The notes: generated by a model not told the origin, from the sequence alone. A stretch of DNA of 60,259 bases from Colwellia sp. D2M02 (GCF_018860755.1 NZ_JAHKPW010000003.1:1-60259), one strand, 5' to 3'; shown: positions 1 through 9,125, counted from the first letter of the stretch. Numbers and translations: made by a program.

Positions 1-93
1 TTGTATAAATACCTAACAACTCGCTGCAAAAACAATCTCGAAAGATCAACAGCCCCTCGCTTATTCGTGTCAGTCTTTGCTGGCGTTTAAACT
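1..93. repeat. Possible attC-like or extended palindromic intergenic element (window edge)
   Basis: The segment begins near CCTAACAACTCGCTGC and ends near CTTTGCTGGCGTTTAA. The outer parts are imperfect inverted repeats: GCAAAAAC near 25-32 against GTCTTTGC near 73-80, and AAC near 15-17 against GTT near 85-87. A small inner hairpin (ATCT, loop, AGAT) lies at about 35-46, and a central CAGCCCC box follows. This arrangement recalls integron attC sites and dispersed palindromic repeats of marine gammaproteobacteria. It is cut by or close to the window edge, so identity is uncertain. It also lies directly past the stop codon of the DUF748 gene and could act as its terminator structure. Confidence 0.3.
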
Positions 94-2555
94 GAAATAG
101 TAATTCTTGGTAACGCTTCAGCTGAACTGTCAATTTTTGGTGTGCACAGTAATAAACGTGCAGACTCAATATTACCTTGTTCGATAAGGTAATCTTTTAA
201 TGCGCTGGCTCTTTCATTACCTAATGCGGTTAAACGCTTTTTATTGCCTTTGTCAGTAACTTTTTCACCGTTAGGTAAGCCAATGTCAGCTGGTATTGTT
301 ACTGCACATAGATTGACACGTGTGCTTTTTTTCTTCTGCATTAACTCAATAAATTGTGTTAAGTACACTTGTTGATCTTCACCGGGTGCTATTTGCGTTG
401 CACTATAAGGTAAGTCGTCAAAGCGTAGCTTTAAGGCAAATTCTCCCGCAGTCATCGCGAGCGATACTATATTTGCATACGGCACAAAGGTTTTCACTAA
501 GTAATCTTGGGTGGCACTCATAATTGCTTTTTGCGTAATTAAGGTCACGATACTACTAACACCAAATTTAGGGTCGTCGGTTGAGCCACTTAATGGTAAG
601 CCAAGCTCTACATTACCGTCACCATCTTTTAACATACCCATCGCAATATTAAGCGGCAATGCACCTTGAGCCAATATACTGTCAACTTCATCGTCATCAA
701 CAATAGCTGTTTCTAAGCCTTGTAATAACAATGTGGTATCGCCTTCAAGTATATCGCCAGTTAATAGTACATCCAGGTTGATATTTAATTGTCCTGTTTT
801 AACTTCTAAACCTGTTGAGTCTTTTAAGTAAGACGAGATAGTTGGTAAAGATAGCTCCTTAAAGTCACCTGAAATTTTATAGATTGGTGTTGTAGCAAAG
901 GGTTGAATAAAGCCCGTTAAGTTGAAGTTGGTATATTTATTATTACGGCCTTTAAAAACAAAAGGGCTTGGCTGAGATTGTTTCTCTTGATCGTTACTTA
1001 AGTGCTCAAGAGTTAAGGTATCAATAAAAAAATCAGAGTTGTAATGAGGATCAACACTATGATCAATAAAGAATATTTCATTGGTATTAACGAGCTGAAA
1101 TTTATTTAGGCTAAAGATAAAATTAGGTTGTGCTTTTTCTTCAGGCGAAGGTGTCGCAATGGTTTCTCCTTCAAGAGTATTTTCGTTAGGCGCTTCAATT
1201 GCGTGCGCTACTTCATCAACTTGCTCGCTACTGGCTAAATTAACGAGGTTTATTAGCTCTTTTTCTTTATTGATAATGACATGGCTTAGCAAGCTATCGA
1301 GGGTGATAGTGTCAATTGATAATCGTCGTTCATTAAGATTGATGTCATCAATTACTAATTGTTTTAGCTTAACAATTGGCGGTAATTTTTCGTTGTTAAC
1401 AAGCTCACTAGTTTCATTAGTCGTTGAAAAAACTAAGTTATCGAAAATAATATCGGCTATTTTTATACTTGGGTGTTCTTCACGATGATAAATAATATTA
1501 TCAATTGCAAGCTTCTCGGCGCTGAATACTTGCTGATGTTTAACGGTGTCAGCGGTTTTGCGTACCGTAAAGTGATTAAATGCGATAGACCCCGTACCGT
1601 CTAATTGCGCTATTTCACCATTATTGATTGTTAATATTAAATCAGTAATTGAATGCTGAACATTATCTAATGATACTCTTTGCTCTGGTAAAACAACGAT
1701 TAAATTATTATTAGCAATATTTGCCTGCTCGATATGTAAAGCGATCCCTGACGCTTGTAAAGTAAGTTTTTGTTTAGCGTTTAATGAAAGCACGCCACTT
1801 AATTCGTTAAGTTGTGGTGCATAACGTAGTAGTCGTTCAATCGGGTAATTATCCAGAGTAATTTCACTGTTTATATCACCAAGGGCATTATCAAGGTTTG
1901 CATCAACTTTTAACTGTAAGGCAGTTGTATCTAACAATGCGTTGATAAATAGTTGCCCTTGTTGATGTTTTTCAGTGGCTTTTACATCACGTAAGGCAAA
2001 GTCGTTAATGGTAATTTCATGAGGAATATCGTTATTAATAATATCTAGATGAAATTGAGAAATTAAAAATTCGGGTAAAATGATTTGATAAGGTAGCGGT
2101 GCTGTTGGCTCTGAGGTTTCAACAGGCTCAACAGGGGTATTAGGGTCTGTTGCTGGTTTACTTTCGGGTAATTCCACGCCGGCTATTGTTAATTTCCCTT
2201 GATTATGAACAATCTTAATATAGCTGTCATTTAGGGTGAATTCTTCAATGAGTACATCATCAAATAGTACTTCCCACAAACGTAATTGTAGGGTGAGTGA
2301 GCCAATAGAAAATACCTTTTCTTGAGATGCTTGGGTAGTTAGTGTGAAGTCGCTGATATGCAGCTCAGTCATAAACGGGTTATAGCGGATACTACTGTCT
2401 TGTGAAAGCACCAAGCCGTATTCATGTAAAACAGGTTCAAGATAGTGTTTAGTAACGGGGGATGATATCGCCCAAATAAGAAAATAAAGAGAGAGATATA
2501 ACGCTAAAATTACTTTGAATATAGTGTGAGTTAACACTGAACGTACGCTGGCCAT
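87..2555 (-). CDS. AsmA-like envelope protein with DUF748
   Basis: An 822-residue protein with one N-terminal membrane segment (about residues 12-32) followed by a long, beta-rich, periplasmic-looking region. The C-terminal part, including VNLCAVTIPADIGLPNG and a region rich in basic residues, is characteristic of DUF748 proteins, which resemble AsmA/TamB-type proteins thought to bridge the inner and outer membranes. I chose ATG at 2555 because AAGGA lies about 10 bases upstream; an in-frame start 28 codons further out (2639) has no comparable site and would push the membrane segment inwards. A Pro/Thr/Glu-rich linker lies near residues 130-152. It is divergent from the MscS gene. The molecular role is not established; a lipid-transport or envelope-integrity role is inference from the superfamily. 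Confidence 0.8.
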   Translation of the reverse strand: MASVRSVLTHTIFKVILALYLSLYFLIWAISSPVTKHYLEPVLHEYGLVLSQDSSIRYNPFMTELHISDFTLTTQASQEKVFSIGSLTLQLRLWEVLFDDVLIEEFTLNDSYIKIVHNQGKLTIAGVELPESKPATDPNTPVEPVETSEPTAPLPYQIILPEFLISQFHLDIINNDIPHEITINDFALRDVKATEKHQQGQLFINALLDTTALQLKVDANLDNALGDINSEITLDNYPIERLLRYAPQLNELSGVLSLNAKQKLTLQASGIALHIEQANIANNNLIVVLPEQRVSLDNVQHSITDLILTINNGEIAQLDGTGSIAFNHFTVRKTADTVKHQQVFSAEKLAIDNIIYHREEHPSIKIADIIFDNLVFSTTNETSELVNNEKLPPIVKLKQLVIDDINLNERRLSIDTITLDSLLSHVIINKEKELINLVNLASSEQVDEVAHAIEAPNENTLEGETIATPSPEEKAQPNFIFSLNKFQLVNTNEIFFIDHSVDPHYNSDFFIDTLTLEHLSNDQEKQSQPSPFVFKGRNNKYTNFNLTGFIQPFATTPIYKISGDFKELSLPTISSYLKDSTGLEVKTGQLNINLDVLLTGDILEGDTTLLLQGLETAIVDDDEVDSILAQGALPLNIAMGMLKDGDGNVELGLPLSGSTDDPKFGVSSIVTLITQKAIMSATQDYLVKTFVPYANIVSLAMTAGEFALKLRFDDLPYSATQIAPGEDQQVYLTQFIELMQKKKSTRVNLCAVTIPADIGLPNGEKVTDKGNKKRLTALGNERASALKDYLIEQGNIESARLLLCTPKIDSSAEALPRITISV

Positions 2556-2706
2556 TTTAACAATAGTTCCTTGATTGGTCGGGGCGGTAGAGTATGGCTT
2601 AAGGTGGTAAATATATTTACACATTTTAACAAAAAGCATACAATTGTAACTTGGTCGTTAGGTTGATTACTAACGTTAATTTAAAAAGTTAAGGATACCA
2701 TTATCA

Positions 2707-3543
2707 ATGGATATTAGCATCGAGCAAGTAGAAGGTTATGCCGCTACATTAAGTGAAATGGCAGTGCAATACGGCGTACAGCTTTTAATGGCTATTGTTG
2801 TCTATATTGTTGGCAACATTATTATCAACAAGTTAGTGAGCTTAGTTGAGTTAGCGTTAAAGAAAAAACAAGTAGAAGCGACATTACACCAGTTTTTATT
2901 AAGTATTTTACGTACTTTATTAAAAGCAATTCAAATTATCGTTTTTGCTTCAATGATAGGTATTGAAACGGCCTCACTTATTGCGATTTTAGGTGCTGCT
3001 GGTTTAGCGATTGGTTTAGCACTGCAAGGTAGCTTAGCTAACTTTGCTGGTGGCGTTTTAATTTTATTATTCCGTCCATTTAAAAACGGTGATGCGATTA
3101 AAGCACAAGGCCATGTTGGCTCAGTTGAAGAAATTCAAATCTTCAATACCATTTTAAAAACCTTTGATAACCAACGTATTATCATTCCAAATGCTTTATT
3201 ATCTAATGGCTGTGTAACTAACATTAATGTTAATGGTACTCGTCGTGTTGATATGGTATTTAGCATTGGTTATGACGATGATATTGCTAAAGCAAAAGCA
3301 CTATTAAAAGCGATGATTGACGCTGACGATCGTATTTTAAAAGATCACTCAAATGATATTTGGGTTGGTGAACATGGTGATAGCTCAATTAATTTATTCG
3401 TTCGCCCTTGGGCAAATGCTGCTGATTACTGGGGCATTTATTTCGACTTTATGGAAAATGTTAAACTTGCTTTCGATAAAGAAGGTATTTCAATTCCATT
3501 CCCTCAAAGAGATGTTCATCTTCATCAAGCACCGAGTGCTTAA
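2707..3543 (+). CDS. Small-conductance mechanosensitive channel, MscS family
   Basis: A 278-residue protein, the size of the short MscS type. It would open under membrane tension and release solutes after hypo-osmotic shock. Three membrane segments occupy about residues 15-110. The pore-lining TM3 is recognisable by the small-residue pattern LGAAGLAIGLALQGSLANFA (about residues 94-113), followed by GGVLILLFRPFKNGD and the soluble beta/alpha-beta vestibule. A good ribosome site, AAGGA, precedes the ATG by about 11 bases. The gene is divergent from the DUF748 gene with a short shared promoter gap, and is followed by a clear terminator, so it is probably monocistronic. Confidence 0.93.
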   Translation: MDISIEQVEGYAATLSEMAVQYGVQLLMAIVVYIVGNIIINKLVSLVELALKKKQVEATLHQFLLSILRTLLKAIQIIVFASMIGIETASLIAILGAAGLAIGLALQGSLANFAGGVLILLFRPFKNGDAIKAQGHVGSVEEIQIFNTILKTFDNQRIIIPNALLSNGCVTNINVNGTRRVDMVFSIGYDDDIAKAKALLKAMIDADDRILKDHSNDIWVGEHGDSSINLFVRPWANAADYWGIYFDFMENVKLAFDKEGISIPFPQRDVHLHQAPSA

Positions 3544-3584
3544 TCGTTGATAGCTATGATATAAATCATTTTATATCACATTTT

Positions 3585-3618
3585 AAAGCCTATTTTAGCC
3601 AATGAAATAGGCTTTTTT
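3585..3618 (+). terminator. Intrinsic terminator of the mscS-type gene
   Basis: A 10-bp stem, AAGCCTATTT pairing with AAATAGGCTT, encloses a 9-base loop and runs into a T tract. It lies 42 bases past the stop codon. Confidence 0.88.
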
Positions 3619-3677
3619 ATTGGCTAAAATAAAGTGAAATAACGAGATTTTTGAATATGGTGGTTTTTTTTACCGCA

Positions 3678-3718
3678 ACCATAAGTGATAGAAAAGTACC
3701 ATAAGATGATTGAAAAGT
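3678..3718. repeat. Two-copy imperfect tandem repeat upstream of the sugar permease
   Basis: ACCATAAGTGATAGAAAAGT (3678-3697) is followed at once by ACCATAAGATGATTGAAAAGT minus its first few differences (3698-3718). A third, degraded copy may begin at ACCAATAG just after. The period of about 20-21 bases, two helical turns, is what side-by-side protein binding sites would give. That is inference; it could also be simple slippage. Confidence 0.5.
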
Positions 3719-3908
3719 GCACCAATAGCTTTTTTTTAAAGGCAGAATAGAGCAGAGTGAGGAAAAATCAAACTGGCTTCATAATGTAGACAAGCTCCCT
3801 ATGACTTTAATAATGTGTGTAACATTATTTACTTGATAGTGTTTTGGTGATTCACATTAGAACTTCAGTTATTTGATATGCTAATAAATATAATAATCAG
3901 AGGCTTAT

Positions 3909-5186
3909 ATGAAAACCAATACCGTTGCTGTCATTTTAGTACTAGTGACATTCTTTGCGATTTCTTTTATTACCAATATTATGGCGCCAATATTTCCTGC
4001 GTTAGTGAAAGACTTTGATATTAGTTTAGCGCTTGCGGGGTTTTTACCTTTTTCATTTTTTGCCGCTTACGGCATTATGTCTATTCCTGCGGGGCTTTTA
4101 GTTGATAAATATAGTGAAAAACCTGTATTAGTCGGTGCTTTTGTATTGTCTGCTATTGGTTCATTACTGTTTGCTTTAGTGCCAAGTTTTTTAATGGCAA
4201 TGGCATCACTATTTTGTATTGGTACAGGTATGGCGATGTTGCAAGTGGCAATTAATCCGTTATTACGTGTTAGTGCAGGTAAAGATAACTTTGCTTTTTA
4301 TTCAGTATTAGCGCAGCTACTTTTTGGCGCTGCAGCAACGGTTAGTCCTTTAGTTTATTCAGGCTTAGTCAAAGGTATGAGCGAGTCAAACAGTACCGGT
4401 GTGATGGCACTTTTAAGTGACATTGTTCCTCGCAATATGACTTGGCTCTCTATGTATTGGTTATTTGCCCTCGTTTCAGTGGTAATGTTAGCGCTGATCT
4501 TTTTAATTAAGCTGCCTAAAGTTGAACGCAATGAAGCAGAGTCGGTTGGCGCGTTGGCGGTTTATCTTGAGTTATTTCAAAATAAAACGGTTATCTTATT
4601 TTTTATTGGTATTGCTGCCTATGTGGGAACAGAGCAAGGGGTAGCTAATGCAATTTCATTATTTTTAGAGCGCTATCATCGTTTAGATCCACTGACCGTA
4701 GGAGTAAGTACCGTCAGTGATTTTTGGCTAATGCTAACTTTAGGCTGTTTTTTAGGGTTGGCTTTATTAAAAGTACTGGATAGTCGTTTGGTATTAAAAC
4801 TATTTTCAGCGGGCGCGGCAATTTCATTAACTTGCGCCTTATTCGGCAGTGCCAATGTTGCGCTTATTGCTTTCCCATTAGTCGGTTTCTTTTTATCTAT
4901 TATGTGGTCAGTTATCTTCTCATTAGCGTTAAATTCATTAGCGGAACATCACGGTTCTTTTGCCGGTATATTATGTACAGGTATTGTTGGTGGCGGTTTA
5001 GCATCACCACTGGTTGGTTTACTTGCGGACTTTAGTGGTGACTTACGTGTTGGTATGGTGGTAGTTTATCTCACAATTGCGTATATTTTTGCTATTGGCT
5101 TTTGGGCTAAGCCACTAGTTAACAATAAAACCATTAATTTATTTAAAAAAGAGACTAAAGCCTCAGCATCGGTTACCAATAGTTAA
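3909..5186 (+). CDS. MFS sugar permease, fucose/glucose/galactose:H+ symporter-like (NagP-like candidate)
   Basis: A 425-residue inner-membrane protein with about 12 hydrophobic segments. Residues 61-71 contain the MFS loop-2/3 pattern (GLLVDKYSEKP), and the segment GMAMLQVAINPLLR near residues 108-121 is typical of the FHS (FucP-like) branch of the MFS. The start is supported by AGAGG just upstream of the ATG. It lies 31 bases ahead of a GH20 hexosaminidase gene on the same strand, with a ROK sugar kinase following, so N-acetylglucosamine or a related amino sugar is the likeliest substrate. This is inferred from context; FHS members also carry fucose, glucose and galactose. Confidence 0.8.
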   Translation: MKTNTVAVILVLVTFFAISFITNIMAPIFPALVKDFDISLALAGFLPFSFFAAYGIMSIPAGLLVDKYSEKPVLVGAFVLSAIGSLLFALVPSFLMAMASLFCIGTGMAMLQVAINPLLRVSAGKDNFAFYSVLAQLLFGAAATVSPLVYSGLVKGMSESNSTGVMALLSDIVPRNMTWLSMYWLFALVSVVMLALIFLIKLPKVERNEAESVGALAVYLELFQNKTVILFFIGIAAYVGTEQGVANAISLFLERYHRLDPLTVGVSTVSDFWLMLTLGCFLGLALLKVLDSRLVLKLFSAGAAISLTCALFGSANVALIAFPLVGFFLSIMWSVIFSLALNSLAEHHGSFAGILCTGIVGGGLASPLVGLLADFSGDLRVGMVVVYLTIAYIFAIGFWAKPLVNNKTINLFKKETKASASVTNS

Positions 5187-5217
5187 CCGTTTTCATTCAC
5201 TTAATGTAGTACCGTAT

Positions 5218-7920
5218 ATGAATAATAAAAAGACACTATTAGCGTTAACATTAACCACAGTATTGTTAAGCGCCTGTGAAAAAGAACCTTCACAAAACCC
5301 TAATACTAGCACTGTTGAAAAACCTGAGGCTATGAGTCCGCAGCAACAGCTCAATGAATTAGCTAATAAGCTAGTGGTTAAATATAATTTTTTAAGTAAT
5401 ATCGAAACTGACTGTCCTGATTTTGAAGGTAAGCCTTTAGACACTTGCTATGGTGCTGAAATATTATTGAGTGTGCCAGAGGGTACAACTAACAACTTAA
5501 CGATTGATACACCATGGCAGCTTAACTATTCACAGGTATATCCTGTATATGCTAGTGAAGGTAGTGATTTTGAGTTGGTGCATTTAAATGGTGATATTCA
5601 TGTTATTTCGCCAAAAGATAGCTTCGCGGGCTTTAGTGCCGGAGAAACCCAAAAAATAAAACTATGGGTTAAAAGTACCTTAATTACTGAGTCGGAATTA
5701 ATGCCTAATTACTGGCTTTCAGCTAATGGTTTAGCACCAGCGGTTGTTGAAAGTACTAAAACGTTAATTGATAAAGAGACTGGTTTAGAGGTACAGCCTT
5801 ACGTAGTGCCTTTTAGTGATACTGTGAAACAAATTAAGTCTGCACCTGATGATATTAACCAATATGCGTCAGCCGCTTGGCTTTACCAAAATGAGCCTGA
5901 ATTAGCACCAGCTGATAAAAAAGCGCTTGATTTTGCTATTATCCCTACACCTAAATCAATGCAGGTTATTGATGAGTCAGCGCGTTTGTCATTGGCTAAC
6001 GGCATTAAATTGAACTTAGTGGGAGAAGTCACTTACCCAGAGTTATCGGCGGCACTTGAGCGTTTAGCTCTATTGGGGATCAACGAAAGTTCAGAGAGTA
6101 ATAATGCCGTTTCGGTTAATATCAGCTTAAATGCTGAAAAACCAGCAGACTGGCAAGCTGGGCATTATCAATTGCGTGTTAGTGAAAACAGTATTGCTAT
6201 CGCAGCGCAAGATGCCACAGGAGCTTTTTATGCTCTACAAAGTTTAGCGAGTTTAGTGACTTTAGGTAGTACTGATATTCCTTTAGTGGTTATTGATGAT
6301 CAACCGCATTACGAATATCGCGGCCAGCACATTGATGTAGCGCGAAACTTTCAATCAAAAGAGTTTATTTTTTCGTTAATAAGGCAAATGGCAGCTTATA
6401 AAATGAATAAGCTACATTTGCATTTAGCTGAAGATGAAGGCTGGCGTTTAGAAATGCCAAGCTTGCCTGAATTAACGCAAGTTGGGGCTAAACGTTGTTT
6501 AGATTTATCTGATAAGAACTGTTTACAGCCACAATTAGGTGGTGCTGGTGCTACTGAGCGTGATGGTTACTATAGTGTGGCTGATTACCAAGAAATTTTG
6601 CAGCTGGCCACCAAACATCACATTCAAGTGATCCCTTCACTTGATATGCCAGGTCACTCTCGTGCAGCCATTAAAGCAATGGAAGCACGCTACCATCATT
6701 ACATGAAACAAGAAAACGAAGCTGAAGCTTTGCGTTACTTGTTAACAGACTTTGATGACAAAACGGTTTATAGCTCAATTCAAAATTATAACGATAACAC
6801 TTTAAATATTTGTATGGAGTCAACATACACCTTTGTTGATCGCGTACTTGAAGACTTAAAATTAATGCATCAGCAGGCAGGTCATCCACTAGCGCTTTAT
6901 CATATTGGCGCAGATGAAACCGCAGGTGCGTGGGTTGACTCACCAGTATGTAAAGCGTTAATTGCCGATGACAGTAATGAATTTAATGACAGCAAGCATT
7001 TAGGTGCGCATTTCATTGAACGTGTCTCGAATATGGTTGTAGCCAAAGGTATTGCTGTTGGTGGTTGGAACGACGGTTTAAAAGAAACCCAAGTAGATAA
7101 AATGCCAAGTGGTGTGTACTCATATATTTGGGATGCGCTACCGTGGGGAGCTCATAAGCAAGTAAGTGAGCAAGCGCATAGAAACTGGAACATTGTTTTA
7201 TCAACACCCGATGTACTGTATTTTGATTTTCCATATCAAATTGATCCTAAAGAGCGAGGCTACAAATGGGCCTCTAGACGTGTGACAGCAAGAACAATCT
7301 TCAACTTTATGCCTGACAACTTACCTATTCATGCTGAGTTTCGCCGTGACACTTTAGGTAAAACTTTTACTGTTAATGATGAAGTACAGCGCGATGAACA
7401 AGGTAAGGTAACCCACCAACCTTTACCTAAAAACTTTACCGTAAAAGGAATACAAGGGCAGATTTGGGGTGAAACCATGCGAAGCCGAGAGCAAGCAGAA
7501 TATATGCTTTACCCGCGTTTATTCTCTTTAGCGGAGCGAGCATGGCATCAAGCAAGTTGGCAAGTGCCTTATAACTATCAAGGACAAAGTTTTAGTCCTA
7601 CCTCAGGTGTTTTCACCGAGCAATTAAAGCAACAGCGAGATGAACAATGGTTGGCTTTCTCAGCGGCTTTAGGTGAAAAAGAGTTACCTAAACTTGAGCT
7701 AGATAATGTTTTCTATCGTGTTCCTACGGTTGGAGCAGTTATCGAAAACGGTAAGTTAATTGCAAATACCGCGATTAAAGGTTTGCCGATTGAGTACCGA
7801 GTTAACGGCGCAGCGTGGCAAATATATCAAGCGCCAGTGGAAGTTGATGGCAATGTAGAAGTGCGCGCACGTACTCGTGACTCAAAACGTGCGGGTCGTA
7901 TTTTACCGGTTGTTGAATAG
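5218..7920 (+). CDS. GH20 beta-N-acetylhexosaminidase (chitobiase), lipoprotein
   Basis: A 900-residue enzyme that should release N-acetylglucosamine from the non-reducing end of chitobiose and chitin oligomers. The N-terminus is a lipoprotein signal with lipobox LSAC and Cys20, so it is anchored to a membrane facing the periplasm or outside. In order it shows a chitobiase N-terminal beta domain (about 45-180), a GH20b domain (about 225-355), the catalytic barrel (about 365-780) and a short C-terminal Ig-like chitobiase domain (about 820-900). Catalytic Asp566-Glu567 sit in HIGADET; HLHLAEDEGWRLEM and DMPGHSRA are further GH20 landmarks. Length agrees with bacterial chitobiases. It is probably co-transcribed with the permease upstream and followed by a strong terminator. 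Confidence 0.93.
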   Translation: MNNKKTLLALTLTTVLLSACEKEPSQNPNTSTVEKPEAMSPQQQLNELANKLVVKYNFLSNIETDCPDFEGKPLDTCYGAEILLSVPEGTTNNLTIDTPWQLNYSQVYPVYASEGSDFELVHLNGDIHVISPKDSFAGFSAGETQKIKLWVKSTLITESELMPNYWLSANGLAPAVVESTKTLIDKETGLEVQPYVVPFSDTVKQIKSAPDDINQYASAAWLYQNEPELAPADKKALDFAIIPTPKSMQVIDESARLSLANGIKLNLVGEVTYPELSAALERLALLGINESSESNNAVSVNISLNAEKPADWQAGHYQLRVSENSIAIAAQDATGAFYALQSLASLVTLGSTDIPLVVIDDQPHYEYRGQHIDVARNFQSKEFIFSLIRQMAAYKMNKLHLHLAEDEGWRLEMPSLPELTQVGAKRCLDLSDKNCLQPQLGGAGATERDGYYSVADYQEILQLATKHHIQVIPSLDMPGHSRAAIKAMEARYHHYMKQENEAEALRYLLTDFDDKTVYSSIQNYNDNTLNICMESTYTFVDRVLEDLKLMHQQAGHPLALYHIGADETAGAWVDSPVCKALIADDSNEFNDSKHLGAHFIERVSNMVVAKGIAVGGWNDGLKETQVDKMPSGVYSYIWDALPWGAHKQVSEQAHRNWNIVLSTPDVLYFDFPYQIDPKERGYKWASRRVTARTIFNFMPDNLPIHAEFRRDTLGKTFTVNDEVQRDEQGKVTHQPLPKNFTVKGIQGQIWGETMRSREQAEYMLYPRLFSLAERAWHQASWQVPYNYQGQSFSPTSGVFTEQLKQQRDEQWLAFSAALGEKELPKLELDNVFYRVPTVGAVIENGKLIANTAIKGLPIEYRVNGAAWQIYQAPVEVDGNVEVRARTRDSKRAGRILPVVE

Positions 7921-7976
7921 CCATTAAGTCTGTTTATTACAATATATTTTATTGTGATTTTCACGCCTATTAAGTT

Positions 7977-8019
7977 AAAGGCATTAAGCTAAACATAGTT
8001 ATAGCTTAATGCCTTTTTT
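7977..8019 (+). terminator. Intrinsic terminator of the permease-hexosaminidase unit
   Basis: A perfect 15-bp stem, AAAGGCATTAAGCTA against TAGCTTAATGCCTTT, with a 10-base loop and a T run, lies 56 bases past the stop codon. Confidence 0.92.
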
Positions 8020-8079
8020 ATTACTTTTCTAAACCTGTACCTACTCAGGTAAATATCACAATCAAAACTTTGTTCTTTT

Positions 8080-8116
8080 GTACTATTTTAAGGTGTCAAC
8101 CCCGATAGAATAGTAC
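8080..8116. promoter_or_regulatory. Inverted repeat upstream of the ROK kinase gene, possible operator
   Basis: GTACTATT (8080-8087) and AATAGTAC (8109-8116) are exact inverted copies separated by 21 bases. The spacing places the two half-sites about three helical turns apart. No regulator is encoded nearby, so the binding protein, if any, is unknown. Confidence 0.3.
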
Positions 8117-8242
8117 TTTAATGTGATAGATAAATATGCGTATAGAATTGAATTTACGGCAGAATAGCGCACTATACTTATTGTTCTGCCTCTTATGCAT
8201 ATCAGTAACTTACTGTACGTATAAATAAATTTATGGTTTTTT

Positions 8243-9118
8243 ATGAAGCAACTTTCTATCGTCGCAATTGATCTTGGCGGCACAAAAATTAACTTGGGTC
8301 TTTATCGAAATGGCGTTATTGAACGCAAAATTTATAAGCCATTCGATGCACAAATGAACTTGCCAGACTCAATAGCATTTATTAAAACCTGTATTGATGA
8401 AATTAAGGTTGAAGACACCTATGCCATTGCTATCGGTGTGCCTAGCATAGTCGATGTGAAGCAAGGCATAGTATTTGATGCCGTAAACATTAAGTCGTGG
8501 ACCACTGTCACATTAAAGAGTGATTTAGAGGCTCTAACTCATTTACCCGTCTATGTTAATAATGATGTTAACTGTTTTGTTAAGGGTGAACACTTACTTA
8601 AAGTGTCAAGTGGTGTTGAGGACATGATTGGACTGTGTTTAGGGACAGGTCTGGGCTCGGGTATAGTTTTGCAAAACAAACTTTATGAAGGCCATAACGG
8701 CTGTGCTGGGGAAGTGGGTGGTATTCCCTACCTTGATGGCACATTCGATGAGTATTGCTCTGGTAACTTCTTCAAAACCCATTATCAAGAGTGTGGCAGT
8801 GTATTGGCAGAAAAAGCACGCCAAGGCGATACACAAGCACTACTTGCTTTTGATGAATTTGGTCGACATCTCGCAACAGCGATTAGCCATTTATTACTGC
8901 TTGTTGATCCACAAGTTATTGTTTTAGGCGGCTCTGTTGCTAAATCATTTGATTTATTCATTGAACCGTTATGGCGTAACTTGGCTGGATTTCAATACAA
9001 AAGTGTTATTGATAATTTAATCATAATACAAAGCACACAAGAAGATAGTGCATTAATTGGCGCAGCGCATTTATATATGGATAGCATTACAACGGCGCTG
9101 TTGTTAGAAGCGGTTTAA
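8243..9118 (+). CDS. ROK-family sugar kinase (candidate N-acetylglucosamine kinase)
   Basis: A 291-residue cytoplasmic kinase of the ROK family, expected to phosphorylate a hexose or amino sugar at C6 with ATP. The phosphate-binding motif DLGGTK is at residues 10-15 and the catalytic base is probably Asp108 in NNDVNC. GLCLGTGLGSGIV near residues 132-144 is the second ATP motif. The usual zinc motif of the family (CxCGxxGCxE) is not present: the matching stretch reads GTFDEYCSGNFF. No strong ribosome site precedes the ATG. It follows the permease and hexosaminidase genes, which makes N-acetylglucosamine a reasonable substrate, but the deviation from NagK-type enzymes leaves the sugar open. Confidence 0.82.
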   Translation: MKQLSIVAIDLGGTKINLGLYRNGVIERKIYKPFDAQMNLPDSIAFIKTCIDEIKVEDTYAIAIGVPSIVDVKQGIVFDAVNIKSWTTVTLKSDLEALTHLPVYVNNDVNCFVKGEHLLKVSSGVEDMIGLCLGTGLGSGIVLQNKLYEGHNGCAGEVGGIPYLDGTFDEYCSGNFFKTHYQECGSVLAEKARQGDTQALLAFDEFGRHLATAISHLLLLVDPQVIVLGGSVAKSFDLFIEPLWRNLAGFQYKSVIDNLIIIQSTQEDSALIGAAHLYMDSITTALLLEAV

Positions 9119-9125
9119 CGAGCAC

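Larger units (their letters stand above)
3544..3908. other. 365-base gene-free gap: terminator, tandem repeat, presumed permease promoter
   Basis: After the terminator this gap holds an imperfect tandem repeat (see 3678-3718) and an AT-rich stretch before the permease gene. A TATAAT lies at 3889-3894, but it is too close to the start codon and lacks a well-spaced -35 box, so I do not call a promoter. No ORF with a convincing ribosome site is visible. Confidence 0.6.
7921..8242. other. 322-base gene-free gap ahead of the ROK kinase gene
   Basis: Besides the terminator the gap holds an inverted repeat (8080-8116) and a weaker ACCTG...CAGGT pair at 8033-8050. No convincing small gene is seen. 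It presumably holds the kinase promoter, because the strong terminator upstream separates the kinase from the permease-hexosaminidase transcript. Confidence 0.6.

Noticed and set aside
1159..1488. ORF on the plus strand inside the DUF748 gene
   Set aside because: It is the antisense reading of a well-supported gene and lacks a ribosome site and any recognised family.
3841..3894. CRP-like TGATTCACA stretch and a TATAAT box upstream of the permease
   Set aside because: The half-sites are not spaced as TGTGA-N6-TCACA, and the TATAAT is only 15 bases from the start codon with no -35 box.
8033..8050. ACCTG...CAGGT pair upstream of the ROK gene
   Set aside because: Five-base arms are too short to stand out from chance.
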